A DNA stretch of 64,000 nucleotides from Arachidicoccus rhizosphaerae (GTDB lineage Bacteria; Bacteroidota; Bacteroidia; Chitinophagales; Chitinophagaceae): NCBI RefSeq assembly GCF_900107765.1, contig NZ_FNQY01000019.1:19328-83327 (forward strand). Reading direction: 5' to 3'. A model generated the notes under the pieces. It was not told the origin of the DNA, did not search any database, and saw nothing but the letters and a program-made list of their open reading frames with translations. The translations under genes and the position numbers were made by a program. How positions within the stretch are numbered: position 1 is the first letter of the stretch; every line of letters begins with the position of its first letter. Of this stretch, positions 44,736 to 54,952 are shown one piece after another.

Positions 44736-45869
44736 CTAATAATTTTTTTGCTGTCCCAGATCAAAAACCAAAGAGAAGCGTAAGGTGTTAGAAAGAGGAT
44801 TACGGTTTACGCTGCTGCCTGAAGGAGCTAAATAAGCAAAATTAAAATTAAAGACATTATATTTTATACCAGCACCAGCCGTAAAATAATGGCGGTCACC
44901 GGCACCGGCGGATTCCAGATAATAACCTGCTCTTAAGAAGAACTGATCATTATAGCCGTATTCTGCTCCCAGAGATCCTGAATAAGCACTGTTGGAAAAA
45001 GATTTACCCCAGCTATCAAATACGCCGGTATTATAATAATCTGCCATTTGTTGAGACACTTCCTCATCTGTCCCGTCTAAATCGGGTGTTTTAGGAACCA
45101 GTAAATGATTCACGTCCAGGGCAAAGGTCAGTTTATTGTCTTCATCCAGAACTGCATGATAAGCTCCGCCCAGACCCAGATTGGCAGGAATAAACTGTTT
45201 AGCGTCCGGATCATTGGTGTAGCTGATCTTTGTTCCCAGATTAGATAGGGTCAGCCCGGCTGTAAAACCCTGACCTGCCTCATCCAGCCCGTTGTAATAA
45301 CCCGAAAGATCAACCGCAAAGGCATTACCAGCTTTCATGTCACTGCCTTCGGTTCCATTACCTAAACTGGAATTAATATAGCGGGCAGTCAGACCAATAC
45401 CGAACTGTTCGCTGAGTTTACGGGAATAACCAAATTCAATAGAGAATTCTTTTGGATTGGAACTTCCCTGCAATGCGCCGTTTTCATCTGCGAATTGAAT
45501 GCTCCCCAGGTTAAAATAACGCAGACCACCACTGATGGCCTGTTGATCGTCAATTTTATAATACCCACCCAGCGTCACCAGGTACACATCGCTTGCCACA
45601 TCTTTGAGCCAGGGAGTATAAGTAACCCCAATCTGACCGTTGGAACTGGCAAAAGGGACTTTTGCATTATTCCAGAACGTGGCATTTGCGTCAGGGGAGA
45701 GGGCGATACCGGCCTCTCCCATGCCACCTGCCCGGGCATCCGGAGATATCCTTAAAAAGGGAGTAGCAGTTGTTACAATGTTAATGGGATCAGTCTGCGC
45801 CTGGGCCATGAGGCCAGTTCCCAATAAAGCACTCGCCAGTATGGCTGATTTTTTCCAGTTAAATCTCAT
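44736..45869 (-). CDS. porV: PorV, type IX secretion outer-membrane protein
   Basis: This 377-aa outer-membrane protein has a signal peptide (to about residue 25) and the hallmark TATPFLRISPDARAGGMGEAG followed by DANATFWNNAK. PorV (LptO) is a 14-strand barrel that shuttles T9SS cargo to the attachment complex, so this organism has a type IX secretion system. The C-terminus LRFSLVFDLGQ is a closing strand. No other por gene is in the window. Confidence 0.94.
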   Translation of the reverse strand: MRFNWKKSAILASALLGTGLMAQAQTDPINIVTTATPFLRISPDARAGGMGEAGIALSPDANATFWNNAKVPFASSNGQIGVTYTPWLKDVASDVYLVTLGGYYKIDDQQAISGGLRYFNLGSIQFADENGALQGSSNPKEFSIEFGYSRKLSEQFGIGLTARYINSSLGNGTEGSDMKAGNAFAVDLSGYYNGLDEAGQGFTAGLTLSNLGTKISYTNDPDAKQFIPANLGLGGAYHAVLDEDNKLTFALDVNHLLVPKTPDLDGTDEEVSQQMADYYNTGVFDSWGKSFSNSAYSGSLGAEYGYNDQFFLRAGYYLESAGAGDRHYFTAGAGIKYNVFNFNFAYLAPSGSSVNRNPLSNTLRFSLVFDLGQQKNY

Positions 45870-46035
45870 ATTTAATATCTTAAGCTTAATTTAAAATGTA
45901 ATGAGTTCTAAGCTGAGCTCATCCATAGTTTTATGATAAACGTAAGCAATGGTTTGATTATTATTAAAGTGGAACTATTTTTTAAAATTCTGGGTTATCT
46001 GGGTATAAAAATGATTTAAAGCCCTTACTCTAATT

Positions 46036-46043
46036 TATATTTG
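46036..46043 (+). promoter_or_regulatory. -7 element abutting pyrD start
   Basis: TATATTTG matches TAnnTTTG and ends 4 nt before the ATG at 46048, so pyrD mRNA is predicted to be leaderless or nearly so. Confidence 0.55.
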
Positions 46044-46047
46044 CGCC

Positions 46048-47091
46048 ATGATTTATCCGATATTACGCAAGGCATTTTTTAAAATGCCACCAGAGAAAGC
46101 TCATTATTTTGCCATGAACCGGCTTAAAAATATCTGCAGTTTACCGGGGGGCAGGGCACTGGTGAAGGGTATTTGTGCCCATCATGAAGAAAACCTGAAG
46201 ACCCGGGTTTTCGGGCTCGACTTCAGGAACCCGGTGGGGCTGGGGGCAGGGTTTGATAAAAATGCCCTGTACCTCAGAGAATTAGAGGCTTTGGGCTTTG
46301 GCAGTGTGGAAATCGGAACCGTTACCCCAAAGGGGCAGGCTGGCAATCCCCAGCCCAGATTATTCAGACTGCCTAAAGATCAGGCACTTATTAACCGCAT
46401 GGGTTTTAATAATGACGGGGCCGAGGCCATCAGAATGCGTCTGGAAAACTGGCGGACTCATCAGGATTTACAAAACGGCTTTATTATTGGCGGAAATATC
46501 GGCAAAAATAAAGTCACGGATAACCAGGATGCCTATAAGGATTATGTCCTTTGTTATCAAGCTTTATATGAGGTGGTGGATTATTTCACCGTGAATGTCA
46601 GTTCACCCAATACTCCAGGGCTGAGAGCACTACAGGAAAAGGACAGCCTGTTTAAAATCTTTTCAGAAATACAGCAGATCAATCAGGGAAAAAACGTGCC
46701 TAAACCGGTGCTTTTAAAGATTGCCCCGGATTTAAACCAGGAGCAGCTGGAGGATATTTTGGAACTGGCCAAAGCGATTGAATTAAGTGGTATCGTGGCC
46801 ACTAATACGACCGTTCAAAGAACCGGCTTGCTGACGGCTGAGGAGCAAATAGAAACGATCGGAGCAGGGGGCCTTAGTGGTCGTCCGGTCAAACAAAGAG
46901 CGACGGAGGTAATGGATTTTTTGGTTCAAAACCTTCCAGAAACCATCCCGGTAATCGCCTCCGGCGGCATATTTACGCCGGAAGATGCCCGCCAGAGGCT
47001 GGCAGGCGGAGCAAGACTGGTACAGGTATGGACCGGGTTTATTTATGAAGGTCCCTCAATAGCCGGTAAAATATGTAAACATCTGGAGTAA
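46048..47091 (+). CDS. pyrD: Dihydroorotate dehydrogenase (class 2, quinone)
   Basis: This 347-aa flavoprotein oxidises dihydroorotate to orotate in pyrimidine synthesis, passing electrons to quinone. FMN-binding GLGAGFDKNA and NVSSPNTPGLRALQ (with the catalytic Ser) are visible, and the N-terminal helices with MPPEKAHYFAMN suit class 2. It stands next to the C-terminal half of carB, another pyrimidine/arginine gene. Confidence 0.95.
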   Translation: MIYPILRKAFFKMPPEKAHYFAMNRLKNICSLPGGRALVKGICAHHEENLKTRVFGLDFRNPVGLGAGFDKNALYLRELEALGFGSVEIGTVTPKGQAGNPQPRLFRLPKDQALINRMGFNNDGAEAIRMRLENWRTHQDLQNGFIIGGNIGKNKVTDNQDAYKDYVLCYQALYEVVDYFTVNVSSPNTPGLRALQEKDSLFKIFSEIQQINQGKNVPKPVLLKIAPDLNQEQLEDILELAKAIELSGIVATNTTVQRTGLLTAEEQIETIGAGGLSGRPVKQRATEVMDFLVQNLPETIPVIASGGIFTPEDARQRLAGGARLVQVWTGFIYEGPSIAGKICKHLE

Positions 47092-47131
47092 AGTTTTAGC
47101 ATCTAAGCTTCCCACTTTGATTTTGATTTAC

Positions 47132-47139
47132 TACCTTTG
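47132..47139 (+). promoter_or_regulatory. -7 element for carB C-terminal half
   Basis: TACCTTTG matches TAnnTTTG and lies 17 nt before the ATG at 47157, so the half-length carB has its own promoter and is not only read from pyrD. Confidence 0.55.
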
Positions 47140-47156
47140 CGCAATTCCTAAAAAAT

Positions 47157-48350
47157 ATGAATCAAACAATCTCATCCAACGAATCCATTCCCTCCGGCAA
47201 AAAGAAAATCATCGTATTAGGCAGTGGCCCTAATAGAATCGGACAAGGAATTGAATTTGATTACTGTTGTGTACACGGCCTGCTGGCAATCAAAGAATGT
47301 GGTTATGAAGCCATTATGGTAAACTGTAACCCGGAAACTGTTTCTACGGACTTTGATATTGCCGACAAACTGTATTTTGAACCCGTTTTCTGGGAGCATC
47401 TCTGGGAGATTATCGAACTGGAAAAACCTGAGGGTGTTATTGTACAGCTGGGCGGACAAACCGCCCTGAAACTGGCAAAACGTTTACATGAAAGAGGCGT
47501 GCGTATTTTCGGGACCTCCTTTGACAATATGGATATTGCCGAGGATCGTGGCCGGTTCAGTGATTTGCTGAAAGAATTGGATATTCCCTATCCACAGTAT
47601 GGCACCGCTTATAATGCAGAGGAGGCCATTGAAGTCGCCCAAAAAGTAGGCTTTCCGGTACTGGTTCGACCCAGCTACGTGTTAGGTGGCCAGCGGATGC
47701 GGATTGTTCTCAATGATGAAGACCTGGAAAAGGCTGTTGTCAGCCTGCTTAAACATATACCGGATAATAAGATTCTGATTGATCATTTTCTGGATCGTTG
47801 CCAGGAAGCGGAGATTGACGGAATTTTTGATGGTGAAGACTTTCACGTAATGGGTGTAATGGAACATATTGAACCTGCCGGTATCCATTCCGGTGACTCA
47901 AATGCGGTTTTGCCGGCATTTAACCTGACACCGCTGGAAGTAACCACTATGGAACATTACGGAGAAAAAATAGCTCGCGCGCTGGATATCCGCGGACTTA
48001 TTAATATTCAGTTTGCCATCAAAGACGGCGTCGTTTATGTGATTGAAGCCAATCCACGTGCGAGCCGTACGACACCTTTTATTGCGAAGGCTTATGGCGT
48101 ACCTTTTCTGAATATTGCCACCAAAGTCATGTTAGGTGAAAAAAAGCTCAAAGATTTTAAAATCGAGAAAAAACTCGATGGCTTTGCGATTAAAGAACCT
48201 GTTTTTAGTTTCAATAAGTTTCCAAATGTTAACAAGGAACTCGGACCCGAAATGAAGAGTACAGGAGAGGCCATCCGTTTTATCAAAGATCTCAGAGACC
48301 CTTATTTCCGCAAGTTATACAAGGAAAGAAGCATGCACCTGAGTAAATAA
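47157..48350 (+). CDS. carB: Carbamoyl-phosphate synthase large chain, C-terminal half only
   Basis: This 397-aa protein corresponds to the second ATP-grasp half of CarB, from KKIIVLGSGPNRIGQGIEFDYC through VLVRPSYVLGGQRM and VIEANPRASRT to a short ERSMHLSK end, without the allosteric MGS-like domain. It has a normal ATG start and its own -7 element. A full CarB has about 940-1070 residues with both halves fused. Here the N-terminal half is not in front of it: pyrD is. It is either a true split synthetase or a relic; its motifs look intact. Confidence 0.87.
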   Translation: MNQTISSNESIPSGKKKIIVLGSGPNRIGQGIEFDYCCVHGLLAIKECGYEAIMVNCNPETVSTDFDIADKLYFEPVFWEHLWEIIELEKPEGVIVQLGGQTALKLAKRLHERGVRIFGTSFDNMDIAEDRGRFSDLLKELDIPYPQYGTAYNAEEAIEVAQKVGFPVLVRPSYVLGGQRMRIVLNDEDLEKAVVSLLKHIPDNKILIDHFLDRCQEAEIDGIFDGEDFHVMGVMEHIEPAGIHSGDSNAVLPAFNLTPLEVTTMEHYGEKIARALDIRGLINIQFAIKDGVVYVIEANPRASRTTPFIAKAYGVPFLNIATKVMLGEKKLKDFKIEKKLDGFAIKEPVFSFNKFPNVNKELGPEMKSTGEAIRFIKDLRDPYFRKLYKERSMHLSK

Positions 48351-48551
48351 GGAGCGCTTAAATGTCTGGCCAAAAGCGTAAAAAAAATTAAAGGTATTTT
48401 TTACAAATGATTTCGTTTTGTTTCATGTTTTGGCACAGTATTTGAAAATAATAACAACATAAATAACAAATAAAAATCAGCCTCCGGATTTCAAAAAGAA
48501 ACTGATTCGATATAATTTAAATTTTCTCATAAGCAGTTAGTTTTGGTTGCG
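48351..48551. other. Leader of intergenic region after carB half
   Basis: AT-rich non-coding stretch. No gene or clear signal is seen before the hairpin at 48552. Confidence 0.4.
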
Positions 48552-48580
48552 GCCCCTATTTCCATAGGGGCTTATTTTTT
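48552..48580 (+). terminator. Intrinsic terminator
   Basis: GCCCCTAT (48552-48559) pairs with ATAGGGGC (48564-48571), followed by TTATTTTTTG. It lies 200 nt after the carB half stop, which suggests a long 3' UTR or a small RNA between. Confidence 0.8.
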
Positions 48581-48852
48581 GTCGTATAGTCAGTCCTCCG
48601 TCTACACTCGCCATCCAATCATAAAGGGGTTATCTGATCCTGGCTCTTTTTGTCATATTCCGGCAGAAGTAATTATTTATATTGGGTAAAATCCTTAATT
48701 TTTTACCAACCATTGGTTAACTTAGTGGCAGTGATAAGTAAGGTCCTTTCATCAGATGTCTTTCCAATAAAAGGTTTGAACTGTCTGAAGCGAATCACTG
48801 AAAACCAATGAAAGAATAATTTTAATCGAACAGTATCTTTAATTAATAATCA

Positions 48853-51306
48853 ATGTCTTTAGGAAAAATAAGCCCTGAATATGTAAACCGTTCTTTATCC
48901 TTATTTGGCAAACTGTTTACCTTGGGAGGCCTGCTGATAGGCCTGCAGACAGGTGGCAGTCGTCTTCAGGCACAAACCTATAAAGACAGTTCACTCAGTC
49001 CCAGGGTACGCAGCCTGAACTTACTCAGCAAAATGACCCGGGCAGAAAAAATAGGACAGCTGTCAACCTTATTTGGCTGGGAGATGTACCAAAAATCGGC
49101 GGTATCATCGTCTTCCCGGATCCAGATCACCAGTGCATTTAAAAAAGCCATCGATTCAGGCCATATCGGTATGCTCTGGGGGACGCTTAGGGCGGATCCC
49201 TGGACAAAAAAAACACTGATAACGGGCCTTAATCCTGAGCAGGCGGTAGAAGCCACCAATGCGCTTCAGCATTATGCCATTACGCATAGTCGTTTAGGGA
49301 TACCCTTATTACTCAGCGAGGAGTGCGCACATGGCCTGATGGCCATCGGTACAACCGTTTTTCCAACGGCCATAGGTCAGGCCAGCAGTTGGGATACGGA
49401 ACTCATAGAAAAAGCCGCCGCGGCCATTGCCCTTGAGACGCGCTCCATGGGCAGTCATATTGCTTACGGGCCTATTCTGGATCTGGCAAGAGAGCCCAGA
49501 TGGAGCCGGGTAGAGGAGACCTATGGAGAGGACAGCTACCTGGTGAGTAAAATGGGCAGCGCATTTGTCCGCGGGCTTCAGGGCAAGCTGACAGCAACCG
49601 CTGCCGTAGACAGTAACCATGTCCTCTCAACTTTAAAACATTTTATAGCTTACGGTATTCCAATGGGCGGACACAATGGTGCACCGGCCATGTTGGGCAT
49701 CAGAGCACTGTATGATGATTACCTGCCCCCTTTTAAGGAGGCCATTCAAAATGCAGGCGCTTTATCCGTCATGACGGCATATAATTCGATCGATGGCGTT
49801 CCCTGTACAGCCAATGAGCTATTAATAAAGGACTTACTTAAAAATCATTGGGGTTTTCAGGGGTTTGTGGTGTCAGATCTTGGCAGTATCAGCGGCATTT
49901 ACTCTACCAGCCATACGGCGCCAAATGCCGTGGGTGCAGCGGCGGCCGCATTAAGCGCAGGTGTTGACAGTGATCTGGGCGGATACGGGTATGGTAAAAA
50001 CCTGGACAGTGCGCTTACTGCCCACCTGGTCTCTGCGGCTCAACTGGACAGCGCTGTCTATAGGGTCCTCCGGTTAAAATTTGCCCTGGGTTTATTTGAT
50101 CATCCTTACCGTTCTATCTCAAATGCCAACGGCGTAAATAGCGAGGAGCAAAAAAGGGTCAATGAGCAGCTTGCCACTGAATCCATTACTTTATTAAAAA
50201 GAACCGTCCTTCCCTTGAAAGAGAGTCTGCGCTCCATAGCCGTTATTGGTCCCAATGCCGATAACCTGTATAACCAGCTAGGGGATTATACCGCTCCTCA
50301 GGATACAGGATCCGTCACCACGGTGCTCAGAGGCATCCGGGAGGCGGCAGGTCCCAACACGCGGGTTCTGTATGCCAAGGGCTGCTCTATCCGGGATACA
50401 AGTACAGCCGGCTTTGCGGAGGCAATGGCAGTGGCCAAAAAAGCGGAGGCAATAGTCGTTGTACTGGGTGGTTCCAGCGCCCGGGACTTTAAGACGCAGT
50501 ATCAGTCAACCGGCGCTGCCATCTCTACCCAAAGCACGGTAAGTGATATGGAAAACGGGGAAGGGAATGACAGAAGTACGTTGAGCCTGCTGGGCAGACA
50601 AAGTGAGCTGCTGGAAAAGCTGGCCACAACCGGCAAGCCCATTATCCTCGTGCTCATCAATGGCCGTCCGATGGCCATTGAAAAAGAAGCTGACCTAGCA
50701 GGCGATATTCTGGAAGCCTGGTATCCTGGAGCTACCGGAGGCAAGGCCATTGCTAAAATTTTATTTGGCCATGCAAGCCCCATGGGCAGGTTACCCATTT
50801 CTATTCCCAGATCCGTGGGACAGCTGCCTGTGTATTACAGTCAGCCCAAAGGATCCGGAGGACATTATGTGGAAGGCGCTGCGGGGCCTTTGTTTGCATT
50901 TGGATTCGGTTTGAGTTATTCTACCTTTACCTATAGCGATTTTAAAATATCCAAATCAGAAAACCAGCAGGGCCTCCAACTACAGGTAAGCTTCCAGGTC
51001 ACCAACGCAGGCAGCCAGACAGCAACCGATATCCAGCAGATCTACATCAGTGATGAGACCAGTTCCGTGGTCACACCCGTCAGAAAACTGGTTGGATTCA
51101 GCCGGTGCACCTTAGCGCCCGGGCAGCGGGTCCATCAACAAATAACCATTGATCCCAAAGAACTGAGTTTATACAACCTAAGGGGCGATCAGCTTATAGA
51201 AAAAGGTATTTTTAATCTGGAACTGGCCAGATATGCCGGTGATCCGGATTGTCTTAAAGCCAGATTAGAGGTAAACCAGGATTATATTTTTGATCACTGG
51301 CGGTAA
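48853..51306 (+). CDS. GH3 family beta-glucosidase/xylosidase, secreted
   Basis: This 817-aa glycoside hydrolase has a Sec signal (hydrophobic core at about 22-40, cleavage near QAQ), the GH3 N-terminal barrel with nucleophile D342 in GFVVSDLGSI, a second alpha/beta domain (SIAVIGPNADNL, IILVLINGRPM) and a C-terminal fibronectin-III-like domain (QVTNAGSQTATDIQQIYI). It is closest to BglX-type beta-glucosidases and would cleave beta-linked oligosaccharides in the periplasm. No SusCD genes lie next to it. Confidence 0.93.
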   Translation: MSLGKISPEYVNRSLSLFGKLFTLGGLLIGLQTGGSRLQAQTYKDSSLSPRVRSLNLLSKMTRAEKIGQLSTLFGWEMYQKSAVSSSSRIQITSAFKKAIDSGHIGMLWGTLRADPWTKKTLITGLNPEQAVEATNALQHYAITHSRLGIPLLLSEECAHGLMAIGTTVFPTAIGQASSWDTELIEKAAAAIALETRSMGSHIAYGPILDLAREPRWSRVEETYGEDSYLVSKMGSAFVRGLQGKLTATAAVDSNHVLSTLKHFIAYGIPMGGHNGAPAMLGIRALYDDYLPPFKEAIQNAGALSVMTAYNSIDGVPCTANELLIKDLLKNHWGFQGFVVSDLGSISGIYSTSHTAPNAVGAAAAALSAGVDSDLGGYGYGKNLDSALTAHLVSAAQLDSAVYRVLRLKFALGLFDHPYRSISNANGVNSEEQKRVNEQLATESITLLKRTVLPLKESLRSIAVIGPNADNLYNQLGDYTAPQDTGSVTTVLRGIREAAGPNTRVLYAKGCSIRDTSTAGFAEAMAVAKKAEAIVVVLGGSSARDFKTQYQSTGAAISTQSTVSDMENGEGNDRSTLSLLGRQSELLEKLATTGKPIILVLINGRPMAIEKEADLAGDILEAWYPGATGGKAIAKILFGHASPMGRLPISIPRSVGQLPVYYSQPKGSGGHYVEGAAGPLFAFGFGLSYSTFTYSDFKISKSENQQGLQLQVSFQVTNAGSQTATDIQQIYISDETSSVVTPVRKLVGFSRCTLAPGQRVHQQITIDPKELSLYNLRGDQLIEKGIFNLELARYAGDPDCLKARLEVNQDYIFDHWR

Positions 51307-51368
51307 ATGAAGTAAGTCTGTTGATAATTAGTTAATTTGCAGATCATTCCCATAGAAAATTAAAAACC

Positions 51369-52214
51369 ATGAAAAAATCATTCCTATCACTAAGCCTGCT
51401 GTTTGCGGCTTCCTGTATGCTGGTTAACCAGGCGCAGGCGCAATTGCTAAAAAGATTAAAAGACAAAGTCTCAGATAAAATAGAGAACAAGGTTGATAAG
51501 GCGTTGGATGGAGATATCAGTTCAAAAACGACAAATGGTGCCGACAATGCGCAGACGACCATTAACCAAAAGGCCCTTGCGTCAGCGGAGTTGCCCTATA
51601 CCTTTGTCCAGGGGACCGATAGTATTTATTTTGATGATTTTGCCGCAGACATAACCGGAGAGATGGCATCCCACTGGAAATCCAGTGGCAGCGGATCCAT
51701 TGGAACAGTTTCAACATTTCCCGGCAAATGGCTGTTTTTAAAGGAGTTCACTTCTTATAAACTAAAAAATGATCAGCCCTTGCCTGAGGATTTTACCGTA
51801 GAATTTGATATTATTACCCTGAGCAAAGGGGAAGCAAGGGATTTAAATAGTATCTCTTTTGGATTTGCCCATAACAATGCGATTTCCAATTATATCGGAG
51901 ATGCATACAATGAAGGCGCGATAACCCAAACTGAGATTCATTACTGGAATAAAGAGATTATAAATTCCAGTAGTGACAACAAAAAATACAATACGATTAA
52001 ATTTCCTTTAGAAGGATATGCCATTGGTAAAATGCATGTAGCTGTCACCGTCAAAAAATTACACATGCAGGTATACCTGGACAAGGAAAAAGTACTGGAT
52101 ACCGATATGTTTGCTTCCAACCCGGAAACCAAATATTTTTACATCAGCACCAGCACAAATCTGGATAACGGAGCTCGTATTGGTGTAGGAAATTTTAAAA
52201 TCGCCGGTCTGTAA
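51369..52214 (+). CDS. Secreted LamG-like protein with charged N-terminal helix
   Basis: This 281-aa protein has a Sec signal (MKKSFLSLSLLFAASCMLVNQAQAQ), then an amphipathic charged helix (LLKRLKDKVSDKIENKVDKAL) and a jelly-roll C-terminal domain with FDDFAADITGEMASHWKSSG. That domain is like the LamG/concanavalin-like module found in front of OmpA domains, but no OmpA domain follows. Function unknown; it may bind glycans. It is followed by a long inverted repeat that terminates it. Confidence 0.7.
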   Translation: MKKSFLSLSLLFAASCMLVNQAQAQLLKRLKDKVSDKIENKVDKALDGDISSKTTNGADNAQTTINQKALASAELPYTFVQGTDSIYFDDFAADITGEMASHWKSSGSGSIGTVSTFPGKWLFLKEFTSYKLKNDQPLPEDFTVEFDIITLSKGEARDLNSISFGFAHNNAISNYIGDAYNEGAITQTEIHYWNKEIINSSSDNKKYNTIKFPLEGYAIGKMHVAVTVKKLHMQVYLDKEKVLDTDMFASNPETKYFYISTSTNLDNGARIGVGNFKIAGL

Positions 52215-52234
52215 CCTGTAATCCGGTAAAAGTT

Positions 52235-52285
52235 CCCTCAAACAAAGCCTGTAGTAAAAATGTACTACAGGCTTTGTTTTGAGGG
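52235..52285 (+). terminator. Long hairpin terminator
   Basis: CCCTCAAACAAAGCCTGTAG (52235-52254) pairs with CTACAGGCTTTGTTTTGAGGG (ending 52285), about 22 bp with one bulge. T-rich right arm. Confidence 0.82.
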
Positions 52286-52419
52286 ATTGCCATAATCCTG
52301 TGTCCGAAGGCTTAACGAGCTTAATTAAATAATTACAACTAATTTAAATTTAGTTAATTATATTATTTAATTTACAAAAAAACTAACCTGAATGGCGCTC
52401 ACTTGATCCTGCGATTTTC

Positions 52420-53544
52420 CTAATAATTAATCAGTTGTTCCTCGATGGTTTCAGGAATTTCACGCCATTCGTATTGCTGGTTACGAAGCTGGGGTTCAAA
52501 TCCGGCTTCCTGAATCGCTTCCTGAATTGTTTTATAGGTAAAGCGATGGGGGGCACCCGCGGCGCTCACCACATTTTCCTCAATCATGATACTGCCAAAA
52601 TCATTAGCGCCGCCGTGCAGGCAGATCTGGGCCGTGGCTTTACCTACGGTGAGCCAGCTGGCCTGGATGTTTTTAATGTTGGGCAGCATGATTCTGGATA
52701 GTGCGATCATGCGGATATATTCATCAGCGGTGGTCAGGTTATGCACGCCACGGATACGGGTCAATAAAGTATCCACGTCCTGGAAAGTCCAGGGAATGAA
52801 GGCCAAAAATCCTTTGGCGTCAGCAGGTTTTTCATGCTGTACCTCCCTGATTTTTACCAGATGAATAAATCTTTCCTCAATGGTTTCCACATGCCCGAAC
52901 ATCATAGTAGCACTGGTCGTAATATGGAGCTGATGGGCCTGGCGCATGATTTCCAGCCACTCATCCGAGCCACACTTCCCTTTGCTGATTAAGCGGCGTA
53001 CCCGGTCAATTAAGATTTCAGCACCTGCACCCGGTAAGGAATCCATTCCTGCCTGCTTTAATGCGGTGAGCGCCTCTTTATGACTGATGCCATCCCTTTT
53101 ACAGATATGGGCTACTTCCGGGGGGCCCAAAGCATGTAATTTAATCAGTGGAAATTCATTTTTAATGGCGCTGAAGGTATCTACATAAAATTGTAACCCA
53201 AGATCCGGATGATGACCTCCCTGTAACAGCAATTGATCACCTCCCAGCCTTAAAGTTTCGGTTATTTTCTTCCGATAGGTATCCATATCTGTGATATAGG
53301 CATCCTTATGGCCTGGTATCCTAAAAAAGTTACAGAATTTGCAATTGGCAATACAAACATTGGTGGTATTGACGTTGCGATCAATCTGCCAGGTCACTTT
53401 TCCGTGCGGAACCTGTTTTTTGCGAATGGTGTCTGCGACCTGCATGAGCTCCGCCAGCGGAGCATTGTGATAAAGAAAGACACCTTCCTCCACGCTTAAA
53501 TCTTCCAGGTTCAGTGCTTTATTATATAAATTGCTTAAATCCAT
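52420..53544 (-). CDS. mqnC: Cyclic dehypoxanthinyl futalosine synthase
   Basis: This 374-aa radical SAM enzyme acts in the futalosine route to menaquinone. The cluster Cys are C64, C68 and C71 (CIANCKFC), with LLLQGGHHPDLG following, as in MqnC. Its presence means the organism makes menaquinone by the futalosine route, the quinone that would feed N2O reduction. CAAAGTTA at 53564-53571 reads TAACTTTG on its strand. It diverges from rarA. Confidence 0.94.
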   Translation of the reverse strand: MDLSNLYNKALNLEDLSVEEGVFLYHNAPLAELMQVADTIRKKQVPHGKVTWQIDRNVNTTNVCIANCKFCNFFRIPGHKDAYITDMDTYRKKITETLRLGGDQLLLQGGHHPDLGLQFYVDTFSAIKNEFPLIKLHALGPPEVAHICKRDGISHKEALTALKQAGMDSLPGAGAEILIDRVRRLISKGKCGSDEWLEIMRQAHQLHITTSATMMFGHVETIEERFIHLVKIREVQHEKPADAKGFLAFIPWTFQDVDTLLTRIRGVHNLTTADEYIRMIALSRIMLPNIKNIQASWLTVGKATAQICLHGGANDFGSIMIEENVVSAAGAPHRFTYKTIQEAIQEAGFEPQLRNQQYEWREIPETIEEQLINY

Positions 53545-53626
53545 ATCAAATTTTAATAGGTTCCAAAGTTACAACCTTTGTTGTTATGATGGCAGTATCA
53601 AAAAACTAAAATCCAGGCAGTTTAGT

Positions 53627-53634
53627 TACTTTTG
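53627..53634 (+). promoter_or_regulatory. -7 element abutting rarA start
   Basis: TACTTTTG matches TAnnTTTG and ends 4 nt before the ATG at 53639, again predicting a leaderless mRNA. Confidence 0.55.
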
Positions 53635-53638
53635 TCTT

Positions 53639-54952
53639 ATGGCAACGTCGACAACTCCACTGGCAGAACGTATACGACCCACCTCTTTAGCGGGTTTGGT
53701 AGGACAAAAGCATTTAACGCAGGAAAACTCCATCTTACAAAAGGCGATTGAAAGCGGCAGGGTTCCCTCCATGATACTATGGGGGCCTCCGGGCGTAGGC
53801 AAGACCACCATCGCCCATATTATCGCTGAAACGGTAGCAGCGCCCTTTTATGAACTCAGCGCTATCAGCAGTGGTGTTAAGGATATCAGAGAGGTATTGG
53901 ATCTGGCCAAAAAGCAAACGGGCGCCATATTATTTATCGACGAAATTCATCGTTTTAACAAAAGCCAGCAGGATGCCTTACTGGGAGCCGTTGAAAAAGG
54001 TACCATCACCCTAATAGGCGCCACAACGGAAAATCCTTCCTTTGAGGTCAATGCTGCCTTGCTGAGCAGATGTCAAGTGTATAATCTTAAATCACTGGAT
54101 AAAAATGATTTAGAAGATTTAATTAAACTTTCTATTAAAAAAGACGAGTGGCTTTCAAGTCTGCCAATAGAGCTCAAAGAGACGGAAGCATTAATCAGGA
54201 TTTCAGGAGGCGACGGCCGTAAGATCTTAAACCTGCTGGAACTGACCGTACAGCATTTATTAAATCAGGGGGTGGGCCGACAAAATAAAAAAGAGGGTAA
54301 AACAAAGGACGCTTCCTTACAAATTACTGACCAGGCAGTACTAGAAGTAGCCCATCAGAAAATTGCGCTTTATGACAAAAAAGGGGAGCAGCACTATGAT
54401 ATTATCTCGGCTTTTATTAAAAGTATGCGGGGCAGTGATCCCAATGCGGCTGTTTACTGGCTGGCAAGGATGATTGAAGGGGGAGAGGATCTTAAATTTA
54501 TTGCCAGACGGTTGGTGATATTTGCCAGTGAAGATATTGGTAATGCAAACCCTAACGCCTTACTGCTGGCCAATACCACTTTTGATGCCGTTACTAAAAT
54601 CGGCTATCCCGAGTCCAGAATTATTCTGTCTCAATGTGTTACTTATTTGGCCAGCTGCCCAAAGAGTAATGCCAGTTATCTGGCCATCGGTCAGGCCCAA
54701 CGACTGGTACAACAGACCGGTGATTTACCCGTGCCTTTGCACCTGCGCAATGCCCCTACCAAACTAATGCAGTCTATGGGTTATGGCAAAGAGTACCAGT
54801 ATGCCCATGATTTTGACGGCCATTTTGCCGGACAGGAATATTTTCCGGATGAACTGGCCGGAACAAAACTATATGATCCGGGTCCTACGCCCAGGGAAAA
54901 CGACCTTAGAAAATACCTGAAGGAGAACTGGAAGGATAAATATAAATATTGA
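53639..54952 (+). CDS. rarA: Replication-associated recombination AAA+ ATPase
   Basis: This AAA+ protein acts at stalled replication forks (RarA/MgsA). I start it at ATG 53639 ([14 protein letters not shown]), because the -7 element lies just before it; the upstream extension from 53531 has no family homology and overlaps mqnC. The product is 437 aa. Walker [10 protein letters not shown], Walker B FIDEIHRF and the C-terminal [21 protein letters not shown] block are intact. Confidence 0.93.
   Translation: MATSTTPLAERIRPTSLAGLVGQKHLTQENSILQKAIESGRVPSMILWGPPGVGKTTIAHIIAETVAAPFYELSAISSGVKDIREVLDLAKKQTGAILFIDEIHRFNKSQQDALLGAVEKGTITLIGATTENPSFEVNAALLSRCQVYNLKSLDKNDLEDLIKLSIKKDEWLSSLPIELKETEALIRISGGDGRKILNLLELTVQHLLNQGVGRQNKKEGKTKDASLQITDQAVLEVAHQKIALYDKKGEQHYDIISAFIKSMRGSDPNAAVYWLARMIEGGEDLKFIARRLVIFASEDIGNANPNALLLANTTFDAVTKIGYPESRIILSQCVTYLASCPKSNASYLAIGQAQRLVQQTGDLPVPLHLRNAPTKLMQSMGYGKEYQYAHDFDGHFAGQEYFPDELAGTKLYDPGPTPRENDLRKYLKENWKDKYKY

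Noticed and set aside
53531..53638. 36-residue N-terminal extension of RarA
   Set aside because: It lacks family homology, overlaps the mqnC start and lies upstream of the TACTTTTG element that precedes ATG 53639.
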